Shown here one piece after another: positions 8,174 to 15,913 of a stretch of 64,000 nt of DNA (its first letter is position 1; every line of letters begins with the position of its first letter). A model generated the notes under the pieces. The model had not been told where the DNA came from and searched no databases. It saw only the letters and a list, made by a program, of their open reading frames with translations. The position numbers and the translations under genes are program-made. The DNA is from Prevotella sp. (GTDB lineage: Bacteria; Bacteroidota; Bacteroidia; Bacteroidales; Bacteroidaceae), in the NCBI GenBank assembly GCA_017470345.1, contig JAFUEP010000042.1, forward strand, positions 142,128-206,127, written 5' to 3'.

Positions 8174-9440
8174 TTCTTAGAATTGTTTGTTCGCGGTCAG
8201 GACCGATGCTGATGATGGTAATGGGTGTTTCGAGCTGTTGTTCAAGGAAGTTGATGTAGTCGCAGAAAGCCTTGGGGAACTGGTCCTCGCTGGTCAGATG
8301 CGTCATGTCGGTCTGCCAACCCGGCAGTTCTTCGTAGACGGGCTCAATGCCGTCAGTAATATCATAAGGGAAGTCGCGTGTCAATTCACCCTTAACCCGA
8401 TAGGCCACACAAGCCTTGATGGTTGGGAACTGGTCGAGCACATCGCTCTTCATCATAATGAGTTGAGTGACGCCATTGATCATAATGCTGTAGCGCAATG
8501 CTACCAAATCAATCCAGCCACAACGGCGCTCACGCCCCGTGACGGCACCATACTCATGGCCGAGATCGCGGATGCGCTGTCCTGTTGCATCGAAAAGCTC
8601 TGTAGGGAACGGGCCGGCACCAACGCGGGTGCAATAAGCCTTCATGATGCCAAAAACCTCACCAATGCGATTAGGTCCGATGCCAAGGCCCGTACATGCA
8701 CCAGCACAAATGGTATTCGACGATGTGACAAAGGGGTAGGAACCAAAATCGACATCCAGCATCGTTCCCTGAGCGCCCTCGCACAGCACGCTCTTGTCTT
8801 CGCGGAGCAGACGGTTGACCTCATACTCTGAGTCAACAATTTGGAATTGGCGCAAATAGTCTATACCCTCCATCCAACGGCGTTCTACTTCAGTGATGTC
8901 AAATTCGAAGTGGAGAGACTTCAGAATGGCTTCGTGTCGAGCCTTAGCCGCAGCATATTTTTGTTCGAAATTATCGAGGATATCACCTACGCGCAGACCT
9001 ACACGAGAGACTTTGTCCGTATATGTGGGGCCAATACCCTTGCCCGTCGTTCCTACACGGTTTTTGCCTTTCTGAGCCTCATAGGCCTGGTCAAGCACAC
9101 GATGGGTAGGCATGATAAGATGAGCCTTCTTTGAGATGTGGAGACGCGACTTCAAGTCGTGTCCGCTCTGTTCAAGAGCCTGTGCCTCCTCCATGAAGAG
9201 GTCAGGGGCCAGCACTACACCATTGCCGATGATATTGATTTTGTCACCCTGGAAAATACCTGAGGGAATGGAACGGAGCACAAACTTCTGTCCTTCGAAC
9301 TCGAGCGTATGACCTGCATTAGGGCCACCCTGGAATCGGGCTACCACATCATAGCTCGGAGTCAGCACATCGACGACCTTTCCCTTACCTTCGTCGCCCC
9401 ACTGTAGCCCCAGCAGGACGTCAACCTTACCTTTGTTCAT
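8163..9440 (-). CDS. purA: Adenylosuccinate synthase (425 aa)
   Basis: Catalyses the GTP-dependent joining of IMP and aspartate, the first committed step to AMP. The N-terminal phosphate loop WGDEGKGK (15-22), GPNAGHT and TTGKGIGP motifs are present, as is the C-terminal base-binding region. Full family length. The gene starts 13 bases after the fur stop and overlaps hisS by 11 bases; no separate promoter box is visible, so it is likely transcribed with fur. Confidence 0.97.
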   Translation of the reverse strand: MNKGKVDVLLGLQWGDEGKGKVVDVLTPSYDVVARFQGGPNAGHTLEFEGQKFVLRSIPSGIFQGDKINIIGNGVVLAPDLFMEEAQALEQSGHDLKSRLHISKKAHLIMPTHRVLDQAYEAQKGKNRVGTTGKGIGPTYTDKVSRVGLRVGDILDNFEQKYAAAKARHEAILKSLHFEFDITEVERRWMEGIDYLRQFQIVDSEYEVNRLLREDKSVLCEGAQGTMLDVDFGSYPFVTSSNTICAGACTGLGIGPNRIGEVFGIMKAYCTRVGAGPFPTELFDATGQRIRDLGHEYGAVTGRERRCGWIDLVALRYSIMINGVTQLIMMKSDVLDQFPTIKACVAYRVKGELTRDFPYDITDGIEPVYEELPGWQTDMTHLTSEDQFPKAFCDYINFLEQQLETPITIISIGPDREQTILRNGK

Positions 9441-9453
9441 CTTCTATATATTC

Positions 9454-9948
9454 TTAGTCGTGTTTGATTTTACTATTCTTCTGCCTTGTAATGGCGGCTT
9501 GGCACGTTGAACAGATGCCATAGATATAAAGCGAAAAGCCATCCTTACGGAATCGCTTCAGATGTAGCGACTCTATGGCACGGCTCACTTCTGTCGACTT
9601 CACCTCAGTCACTTTGCCGCAGACCGTACAAATCTGATGGCAATGACTGTCGTCTGCATAGCACGCCTCATATTTCGTTGCCCCTTGGAATCGATGGCGA
9701 ATGACCAGACGCAACTCCATGAACAGGTTCAGCGTATTGTAGAGCGTGGCACGCGAGACGGGGAACTTATATTCTTCTGTCAGTTTCTCACCAAGCTCAT
9801 CGACCGTGAAATGACCTTCAATGCTGTAGACAGCACGCAAAATCGCATAGCGCTCAGGCGTCTTGCGATGATTGTTCATCTCCAAGTAACCATCCAGAAT
9901 GCGCTCAACGGCTTGGCGCACACTGGCTTTCTTTTCATTTGTCTTCAT
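9454..9948 (-). CDS. Fur-family metal or peroxide regulator (164 aa)
   Basis: Winged-helix regulator of the Fur superfamily: a DNA-binding domain with RKTPERYAILRAV and SRATLYNTLNLF, then a dimerisation and metal domain with the His-rich DDSHCHQICTVCGK segment and a second CSTC pair, the two CxxC motifs that hold structural zinc. Whether it senses iron, zinc or peroxide cannot be told from sequence; I leave the symbol blank. A longer start (9981) is possible in frame but would place the -7 box inside the gene; the ATG at 9948 lies ten bases downstream of TATCTTTG. First gene of the fur-purA-hisS-esterase unit. Confidence 0.9.
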   Translation of the reverse strand: MKTNEKKASVRQAVERILDGYLEMNNHRKTPERYAILRAVYSIEGHFTVDELGEKLTEEYKFPVSRATLYNTLNLFMELRLVIRHRFQGATKYEACYADDSHCHQICTVCGKVTEVKSTEVSRAIESLHLKRFRKDGFSLYIYGICSTCQAAITRQKNSKIKHD

Positions 9949-9958
9949 AAACCGAGCG

Positions 9959-9966
9959 CAAAGATA
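9959..9966 (-). promoter_or_regulatory. -7 box of the fur promoter
   Basis: TATCTTTG on the minus strand, ten bases before the fur ATG. No good -33 TTTG is found at the usual distance, so the promoter is only half supported. Confidence 0.5.
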
Positions 9967-10014
9967 CTCATTTTTCCGCAAACTCGGTGTCTCTTTATCT
10001 ATAAAAAGTCTAAA

Positions 10015-10040
10015 AAGGGACGGAAAACCTTCCGTCCCTT
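10015..10040 (-). terminator. Intrinsic terminator after nqrF
   Basis: An 11-base stem (10015-10025 with 10030-10040, AAGGGACGGAA type) with a four-base loop, followed on the minus strand by a T-rich tract. It ends the nqrABCDEF transcript just upstream of fur. Confidence 0.8.
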
Positions 10041-10044
10041 CTTC

Positions 10045-11310
10045 TTAACCGCCAAAGTTGTCGTACATGATTGACTCGGGATCGACGCCAAGCGAGTCGA
10101 GCATCGAGACGACAGCTGCCGACATCGGGCCAGGTCCGCACATATAGTACTCGACATCCTCTGGGGCCTCGTGATCCTTCAAGTAGGTGTTGAGCATCAC
10201 TTGATGAACGAAGCCCGGTGTGTACTTCACACCTGCAGCATCAGCCGCTGGATCAGGCCGATCAAGGGCCAAATGGAAGTGGAAGTTGGGGAATTCCTTC
10301 TCCAGACCGAGGAAGTCGTCGAGATAGAACACCTCGTTGAGCGCACGTGCTCCATAGAAGTAGTGCATCTCTCGGTCTGTCGTATGAAGTGTCTTTGTCA
10401 TGTGCATAATCTGAGCACGGAGCGGAGCCATACCGGCACCGCCGCCTACCCATATCATCTCCTTCTTCGAATCGAAGTGGGGATGGAAGTCGCCGAAGGG
10501 TCCGCTCATAATGACCTTGTCGCCTGGCTTCAGCGAGAAGATGTATGACGAAGCGATACCAGGATTCACCTCCATGAAACCACTTCTATCAGGTTTGAAA
10601 GGCGGTGTGGCAATACGCACGGTGAGCATGAACACGTCGCCCTCAGCAGGATAGTTGGCCATCGAGTAGGCGCGAATCGTAGGCTCTGGGTTCTTACACT
10701 TCAGGTCGAACATCTTAAACTTCTCCCACGATGGCACGTATTCAGCACCGATGAGCTCACGATCGTAGTCGTTATAGTCGATGCAATCGAAAGCAGGAAT
10801 CTTGATCTGAGCATAAGAGCCGGGGATAAAGTCCATGTGGGCTCCTGCAGGGAGCTGCACCTTAAACTCCTTGATAAACGTTGCCACGTTCTTGTTCGAG
10901 ATAACCGTGCACTCATACTCCTTCACGCCAAGAATGGATTCGGGCACATGAATCTTCAGATCGCCCTTCACCTTGCATTGGCAACCCAGACGCCAGTGGT
11001 CCTTTATCTCCTTGCGGGTGAAGTGAGGCTTCTCTGAGTCGAGGATCTCTCCCCCACCCTCCAGGACTTGAACCTTGCATTGTCCGCATGAAGCCTTTCC
11101 GCCACAGGCCGAAGGCAGGAAGATGCCATTCTCGTTGAGCGTCGTCATCAGGCTTGAGCCCTGTCCGACGCTGATGGTACGGTCACCATTGATTTCTATG
11201 TTCACATTGCCCGATGGCGAGAGATATTTTTTGGCCACGAGCAGGATGACGACAATGGCAATGATTGTCACCAGAAACACCAGGATGCTGTATAATATAA
11301 ACTGTCCCAT
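10045..11310 (-). CDS. nqrF: Na+-translocating NADH:quinone reductase subunit F (421 aa)
   Basis: Electron entry subunit of the Na+-pumping complex. An N-terminal membrane anchor (about 3-27) is followed by a 2Fe-2S ferredoxin domain with Cys69, Cys75, Cys78 and Cys110, then a ferredoxin-reductase domain with the FAD motif RAYSMAN (213-219) and the NADH-binding GGGAGMAPLR (about 276-285). It takes hydride from NADH and passes electrons to the rest of the complex. Last gene of the operon, 9 bases after nqrE and followed by a strong terminator. Confidence 0.97.
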   Translation of the reverse strand: MGQFILYSILVFLVTIIAIVVILLVAKKYLSPSGNVNIEINGDRTISVGQGSSLMTTLNENGIFLPSACGGKASCGQCKVQVLEGGGEILDSEKPHFTRKEIKDHWRLGCQCKVKGDLKIHVPESILGVKEYECTVISNKNVATFIKEFKVQLPAGAHMDFIPGSYAQIKIPAFDCIDYNDYDRELIGAEYVPSWEKFKMFDLKCKNPEPTIRAYSMANYPAEGDVFMLTVRIATPPFKPDRSGFMEVNPGIASSYIFSLKPGDKVIMSGPFGDFHPHFDSKKEMIWVGGGAGMAPLRAQIMHMTKTLHTTDREMHYFYGARALNEVFYLDDFLGLEKEFPNFHFHLALDRPDPAADAAGVKYTPGFVHQVMLNTYLKDHEAPEDVEYYMCGPGPMSAAVVSMLDSLGVDPESIMYDNFGG

Positions 11311-11319
11311 AAGCGTCGA

Positions 11320-11946
11320 TTAGATATTAAGTCCTGAGAAACACATCATGGCCATAGCCATCAGTCCGACGGTGATAAACGTAATGCCGAGTCCCTGAAG
11401 AGGCTTTGGCACATCACTGAACTGCATCTTCTCGCGGATAGCGCCTAACGAAACGATCGCCAACGTCCATCCAAGACCAGAGCCGACGCCGTAGACAATA
11501 GCATCCCATACGGAGGTGATTGACTGCGTGTTTGTGGGGTCGAGCAGGATACGCTGTTGCATGAACAGCGAAGCGCCCATAATGGCACAATTGACAGCGA
11601 TCAGCGGCAGGAAGATGCCCAATGCAGCATAGAGTGAAGGAGAATACTTCTCAACCACCATCTCAACGAGCTGCACAATACCGGCAATGACACCAATGAA
11701 GAGAATGAACGACAGATAGCTCAGGTCGATGCCCTCAACAAGACAGTCGGGACCTAAGACCTTGGTCTGCAACAGATAGTTCACAGGGACGGTCACCGTC
11801 AGCACGAACGTGACAGCCATACCAAGGCCCAGCGACGTCTTCACAGTCTTCGACACTGCCAGGTAGCTGCACATGCCGAGGAAGAACGCAAATATCATGT
11901 TGTCGACAAAAATCGACCGGAAGAATAGACTTATTGCATGTTCCAT
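11320..11946 (-). CDS. nqrE: Na+-translocating NADH:quinone reductase subunit E (208 aa)
   Basis: Six-helix membrane subunit related to RnfA. Recognisable by [15 protein letters not shown] near the N-terminus and [13 protein letters not shown] in the second half; NqrD and NqrE together form an inverted pair that holds an iron centre in the membrane. It lies three bases after the nqrD stop. Full length. Confidence 0.96.
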   Translation of the reverse strand: MEHAISLFFRSIFVDNMIFAFFLGMCSYLAVSKTVKTSLGLGMAVTFVLTVTVPVNYLLQTKVLGPDCLVEGIDLSYLSFILFIGVIAGIVQLVEMVVEKYSPSLYAALGIFLPLIAVNCAIMGASLFMQQRILLDPTNTQSITSVWDAIVYGVGSGLGWTLAIVSLGAIREKMQFSDVPKPLQGLGITFITVGLMAMAMMCFSGLNI

Positions 11947-11949
11947 AAC

Positions 11950-12573
11950 TTACTTCTCCTTATAAAAATATGCACGATGAATCCAAATCACGATACCCAC
12001 AAGGATAAGCGCCATGGCAGGCATCGTCATCATGCCGTTGTTGATATAACCCCAGTCGTAGCAGGCGTCAGGTATAATCTGGAAGCCCAGCAGCGTACCG
12101 CGGCCGAAGAACTCACGTACGGCTCCGACGATGACCAGAATCATGGCGTAGCCCAGACCATTACCAATGCCGTCGAGGAACGAAGGCCAAGGCTTGTTCT
12201 GCATGGCGAATGCCTCCAAGCGTCCCATCAGGATGCAGTTGGTGATAATAAGTCCGACATAGACGGACAGTTGGACGCTGACGTCGTAGACATATGCTTT
12301 GAGCACTTGGCTCACGATGGTCACCAATGCAGCGACCACCACCAGCTGCACGACAATGCGGATACGATTAGGAATGGTGTTGCGCAAAATCGAGATGATC
12401 ACATTCGAGAATGCCGTAATCACCGTCACGGCGAGGCCCATCACGATGGCGGGCTTCAGCTGCGACGTCACGGCCAGCGCCGAGCAAATGCCCAGCACCT
12501 GAACGAGTATCGGGTGGTCGAGGTTTAACGGATTGGTCAGAGCCTCTTTGTTTTGTTTATTGAATAATGCCAT
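11950..12573 (-). CDS. nqrD: Na+-translocating NADH:quinone reductase subunit D (207 aa)
   Basis: Membrane subunit paralogous to NqrE. The LGICSALAVT segment matches the position of the conserved Cys near the first helices, and IGNGLGYAMIL and VREFFGRGTLLG are typical of NqrD. It forms the membrane core with NqrE and NqrB. The 44-base gap before it is the only sizeable gap in the operon and holds a small ACGATTT-type repeat. Confidence 0.96.
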   Translation of the reverse strand: MALFNKQNKEALTNPLNLDHPILVQVLGICSALAVTSQLKPAIVMGLAVTVITAFSNVIISILRNTIPNRIRIVVQLVVVAALVTIVSQVLKAYVYDVSVQLSVYVGLIITNCILMGRLEAFAMQNKPWPSFLDGIGNGLGYAMILVIVGAVREFFGRGTLLGFQIIPDACYDWGYINNGMMTMPAMALILVGIVIWIHRAYFYKEK

Positions 12574-12582
12574 AATAGTAAC

Positions 12583-12608
12583 TTACGATTTTCAGATTTA
12601 CGATTTAC
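12583..12608. repeat. Short ACGATTT-type direct repeat between nqrC and nqrD
   Basis: TTACGATTT occurs at 12583-12591, then again as TTTACGATTT ending at 12606, separated by TCAGA. It fills most of the 44-base gap between nqrC and nqrD. It resembles in style, not in sequence, the AATTGA repeat inside the ABC transporter gene. Confidence 0.5.
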
Positions 12609-12617
12609 TATTGATTC

Positions 12618-13325
12618 TTATTCTGCTGTTGCAACGGAGTCTTTGCAGCAGCCACTGACGGAATCCGTCTGACAGCATTTCCCATCAGAAGCCTTGCAGC
12701 ATGCCTGCACTTCCTGCATCAGCGGCTTCAGCCCCTCGTGAAGCATATCGTTCACGCCATTGGATGTAAGTGTAGCACCTGTCACGCAGTCCACCTGAGT
12801 GGCTGGATCATCGACCTTCTTGAGCACCGACAGAGCCACACGGCTGTAGTCACTACCCTGAAACACTTTCTTGCCGATGAACTTCTCCTGCCATGCCTGT
12901 GAGTCTTTAATCTCGGCTCCTAGACCAGCGGTCTCGCTCTCGTGGTTGAAGTAGGCGCCATAGACCGTCGGGCCGTCCTGATCGTGAATGGCCACATAAC
13001 CGCTGATGCCACCCCAGAGGCCCATGCCCTTCAAAGCAAAGACGCAAACCTCCTCACCGTCGACATTGCAGAGATAGACCTTCTGGCCGTTCTCGTCCTT
13101 CTCTTCCTTCACCACTTCTGCATATCTGGCTTCGGCTTCAGCACCATCCAGATTGCGGATGTTGAGGGAGTAGAGGATCTGCTTCTTCACGTCGAGGGCC
13201 ACATTGGCATCCTGCATGGGTTTCAGGATCTGGAAGATGAAAGCCAGCAGGAAGGCCACGATGACCACCAGCACCGTACTATATATAAATATGTACGTAT
13301 TGGAATTAGTATTCAGCTTACTCAT
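12618..13325 (-). CDS. nqrC: Na+-translocating NADH:quinone reductase subunit C, with Cys-rich tail (235 aa)
   Basis: One N-terminal membrane helix followed by an FMN-binding domain. The flavinylation motif DCVTGAT (179-185) is present; Thr185 should carry FMN covalently through a phosphoester bond, attached by ApbE. The odd part is the C-terminus: after the usual end (LKPLMQE) there is a tail with three Cys-Cys pairs at 209-210, 217-218 and 226-227. I do not know this tail from characterised NqrC proteins. ATGA overlap with nqrB. Confidence 0.95.
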   Translation of the reverse strand: MSKLNTNSNTYIFIYSTVLVVIVAFLLAFIFQILKPMQDANVALDVKKQILYSLNIRNLDGAEAEARYAEVVKEEKDENGQKVYLCNVDGEEVCVFALKGMGLWGGISGYVAIHDQDGPTVYGAYFNHESETAGLGAEIKDSQAWQEKFIGKKVFQGSDYSRVALSVLKKVDDPATQVDCVTGATLTSNGVNDMLHEGLKPLMQEVQACCKASDGKCCQTDSVSGCCKDSVATAE

Positions 13326-14482
13326 TTTATACCTCCTCTCTTCATACGTTTTGAGATATTACGCTCCACAACGAAATGATCGATGGTCGGAGCAAACATG
13401 TTCATCAGCAGGATGGCCAGCATCATGCCCTCAGGATAGCCTGGGTTCATCACGCGGATAATGACGGCCATGGCGCCAATGATGAAGCCATAGAACCACT
13501 TACCAGTCTCTGTTCGGCATGAGGTCACAGGGTCGGTGGCCATGAAGACGGCACCAAAGGCGAATCCTCCCAGCACCAAATGCTCATACCAGGGTATCAC
13601 GGACTGGCCCGTCATCTGGAACACATAGGCCATCAGCGAACCGCCGACGAAAACGCTCAGCATCGTCTTCCACGAGGCAATGCGAGTGACGAGCAGGATC
13701 AGGGCGCCAATAGCTATGCAGATGACGCTCGTCTCTCCGATACTGCCTGGGATGAAGCCCGTAATCATGTCGTTGAGCGATGCCGTCACCTCGACATTCT
13801 GTCCAATCTGGCCAAGCGGAGTGGCCTGCGTGAAGCCGTCAGGCAGATTGTTGCCCAGGCCAAAGATCGTGTCCTGAGCCACCCACACTTGGTCGCCGCT
13901 CATCTTTGTGGGATAAGCAAAGAAGAGGAATGCGCGGCAGATGAGGGCCGGATTGAAGATGTTCATGCCCGTTCCGCCAAAGATCTCCTTGCCGATGATG
14001 ACAGCAAAGGCTACGGCGATGGCCAGGATCCACAGGGGACAGCCCACAGGAATGATCATCGGGATGAGCATGCCGCTGACGAGGAAGCCCTCCTGAATCT
14101 CCTCGCCTTTCCACTGTGCCCATGCAAACTCAATGCCGAGGCCCACGATATAGCTGACCAGAATCTTCGGCAGGACAGCCAGGAAGCCATAGAAGAAAAT
14201 TTCGAGGAACGAGGCCGTAGCCAGCGTGCCGGCAGCGGCATAGTTCTGATATCCGACGTTATACATACCAAACAGCAGGGCGGGAATCAAGGCGATGACC
14301 ACGAAGCTCATGATGCGCTTCGAGTCGATGGCATCGTGGATGTTGACACCCGTCTTAGCCGTTGTGTTTGGCACGTAGAGGAACGTCTCGAAGCCATCGA
14401 AGAGCGATCGGAAGGCATGCAGCTTGCCGTCGGGTTCGAAGTTCGGCTTAATCTTATTGAGGTAATTTCTTAGTGCACTCAT
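13322..14482 (-). CDS. nqrB: Na+-translocating NADH:quinone reductase subunit B (386 aa)
   Basis: Large membrane subunit, related to RnfD, that carries covalent FMN and is thought to form the sodium channel. FGGTGMNIFNPAL (168-180) and QATPLG (219-224) are visible; Thr221 corresponds to the FMN-bearing Thr of the family. The N-terminal portion (about 20-50) is soluble. Overlaps nqrC by four bases and starts five bases after nqrA. Confidence 0.96.
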   Translation of the reverse strand: MSALRNYLNKIKPNFEPDGKLHAFRSLFDGFETFLYVPNTTAKTGVNIHDAIDSKRIMSFVVIALIPALLFGMYNVGYQNYAAAGTLATASFLEIFFYGFLAVLPKILVSYIVGLGIEFAWAQWKGEEIQEGFLVSGMLIPMIIPVGCPLWILAIAVAFAVIIGKEIFGGTGMNIFNPALICRAFLFFAYPTKMSGDQVWVAQDTIFGLGNNLPDGFTQATPLGQIGQNVEVTASLNDMITGFIPGSIGETSVICIAIGALILLVTRIASWKTMLSVFVGGSLMAYVFQMTGQSVIPWYEHLVLGGFAFGAVFMATDPVTSCRTETGKWFYGFIIGAMAVIIRVMNPGYPEGMMLAILLMNMFAPTIDHFVVERNISKRMKRGGIK

Positions 14483-14487
14483 AACGT

Positions 14488-15828
14488 TTAAGCATTTTCT
14501 TTTCTAAGATTGTTAAGACCCTGACGGACAATTCGTTGCAGCTCAAGCTTCGACGAATCCACGAACTCGGCCAGAGCGAAGTCCTCAGGGCTGACCTCGT
14601 AGATGCCGAGCTGCTCCATGCGGTCGATATCGCCAGCGATGATGGCCTTGATGAGATACTCGCCGTAGATGTCCATAGGCAGCACGCGATCATACTCGCC
14701 ACTCATGATAATGTGGCGCTCGCCACCCTTCACACGAGCGTCGAGCGCATACTTCTTGCGGCCAAAGAGCCACGAGAAATAGCTGCGGCTGGTGGAGAAC
14801 TGATTCAGTCGTGGCATGATCCAGCCAGCAAACTCGTCAGCGTCGTCACCTTCAGGAATGACGGTGACCTCTGACGAATGGGCTCCAAGATAGCCATCCT
14901 TCGTCGTGGGGCGGCCTGTCAGCACGTTGCCGTTAATAATACGCGTATGACGAGTCTCGTCAATGCTGTTGGCGAGCAACGTCTGAAGCTCCTGTCCGAC
15001 AAGCATTTCCACATGGGCGGGCTGCTTCACCTCGCTGCCGCAGAAGGCGACAAGACGGCGCAGGTCGACACGGCCCGTATTGAAAAGACGTCCGAAGAAA
15101 AGCACAGCCGTCGGCTCCACCGTCCAGACCACCTCGCCCTTGTTGACTGGGTCGATATGGTTCACCTGAACGCCCACGTTGCCTGCAGGGCAGGGGCCGT
15201 CGAAAACGGTCGTCTCAACGTCTTTCATATCTGTCAGTGCCGAGCCCACGCCCACGCCAAGATGGGTCATGGCGATGCGCGACAAGGCCGTCAGACCTGT
15301 CTGGAAATCATTCTCCTGACCCTTCACTTCGTATTCGAAGTCGCAAGCCAGAGGCTTGTCTCTCAGAGCCGAGACGAAAATGGCCTTAGGCATCACCGTC
15401 GGATTGGTCGAGACGGCATAGGGCAACTGGTCGATGTAGCCAAAGAGGCCTGCCTCGAGGAGTGCATCGATGACGCCCTTGGCGTCGAGCTTGCTGACAT
15501 CCCGTTTGCCGTAATCCACATAGCTCTGCTCCTTGTCGGCTTCCACCTTGACGCAGAGCACCTTTCTCCGCTCGCCCCGCTCCACAGCAGTAACGACACC
15601 ACTGACAGGTGAGGCGAACTTCACTTCCGGATACACCTTATTTATAAATAGTGCATCCCCAGCCTTGACATGATCACCTTCGCGGACGACGACCTTGGGC
15701 GTCACGCCCTCGAAGTCGTCAGGCACAAGGGCAAATCTGCCATTGGGAGACAGCACAATCCTGCTCTCAGCGGCCTTACCCTGAAGCTGAATGTCTAAGC
15801 CTTTGCGTAGCTTAATTACATTTGCCAT
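14488..15828 (-). CDS. nqrA: Na+-translocating NADH:quinone reductase subunit A (446 aa)
   Basis: Cytoplasmic subunit of the complex, recognised by the opening KLRKGLDIQLQGKA and by GMDMKD-like and RRLVAFCGSEVKQP segments. It is an RnfC relative without iron-sulfur cysteines and is implicated in quinone binding. First gene of the six-gene operon; the start at 15828 has a TAATTTTG -7 box about 39 bases upstream and is divergent from the TamB-like gene. Confidence 0.96.
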   Translation of the reverse strand: MANVIKLRKGLDIQLQGKAAESRIVLSPNGRFALVPDDFEGVTPKVVVREGDHVKAGDALFINKVYPEVKFASPVSGVVTAVERGERRKVLCVKVEADKEQSYVDYGKRDVSKLDAKGVIDALLEAGLFGYIDQLPYAVSTNPTVMPKAIFVSALRDKPLACDFEYEVKGQENDFQTGLTALSRIAMTHLGVGVGSALTDMKDVETTVFDGPCPAGNVGVQVNHIDPVNKGEVVWTVEPTAVLFFGRLFNTGRVDLRRLVAFCGSEVKQPAHVEMLVGQELQTLLANSIDETRHTRIINGNVLTGRPTTKDGYLGAHSSEVTVIPEGDDADEFAGWIMPRLNQFSTSRSYFSWLFGRKKYALDARVKGGERHIIMSGEYDRVLPMDIYGEYLIKAIIAGDIDRMEQLGIYEVSPEDFALAEFVDSSKLELQRIVRQGLNNLRKENA

Positions 15829-15866
15829 AAATATTTAAATCTATAGATTTGTTCGTCTTGCGCATG

Positions 15867-15874
15867 CAAAATTA
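15867..15874 (-). promoter_or_regulatory. -7 box of the nqr operon promoter
   Basis: TAATTTTG on the minus strand, about 39 bases before the nqrA ATG. A -33 box is not evident. Confidence 0.5.
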
Positions 15875-15913
15875 GTAAAAAAAAGGTAACTATCGAAGAA
15901 AATAGCAACAAAA

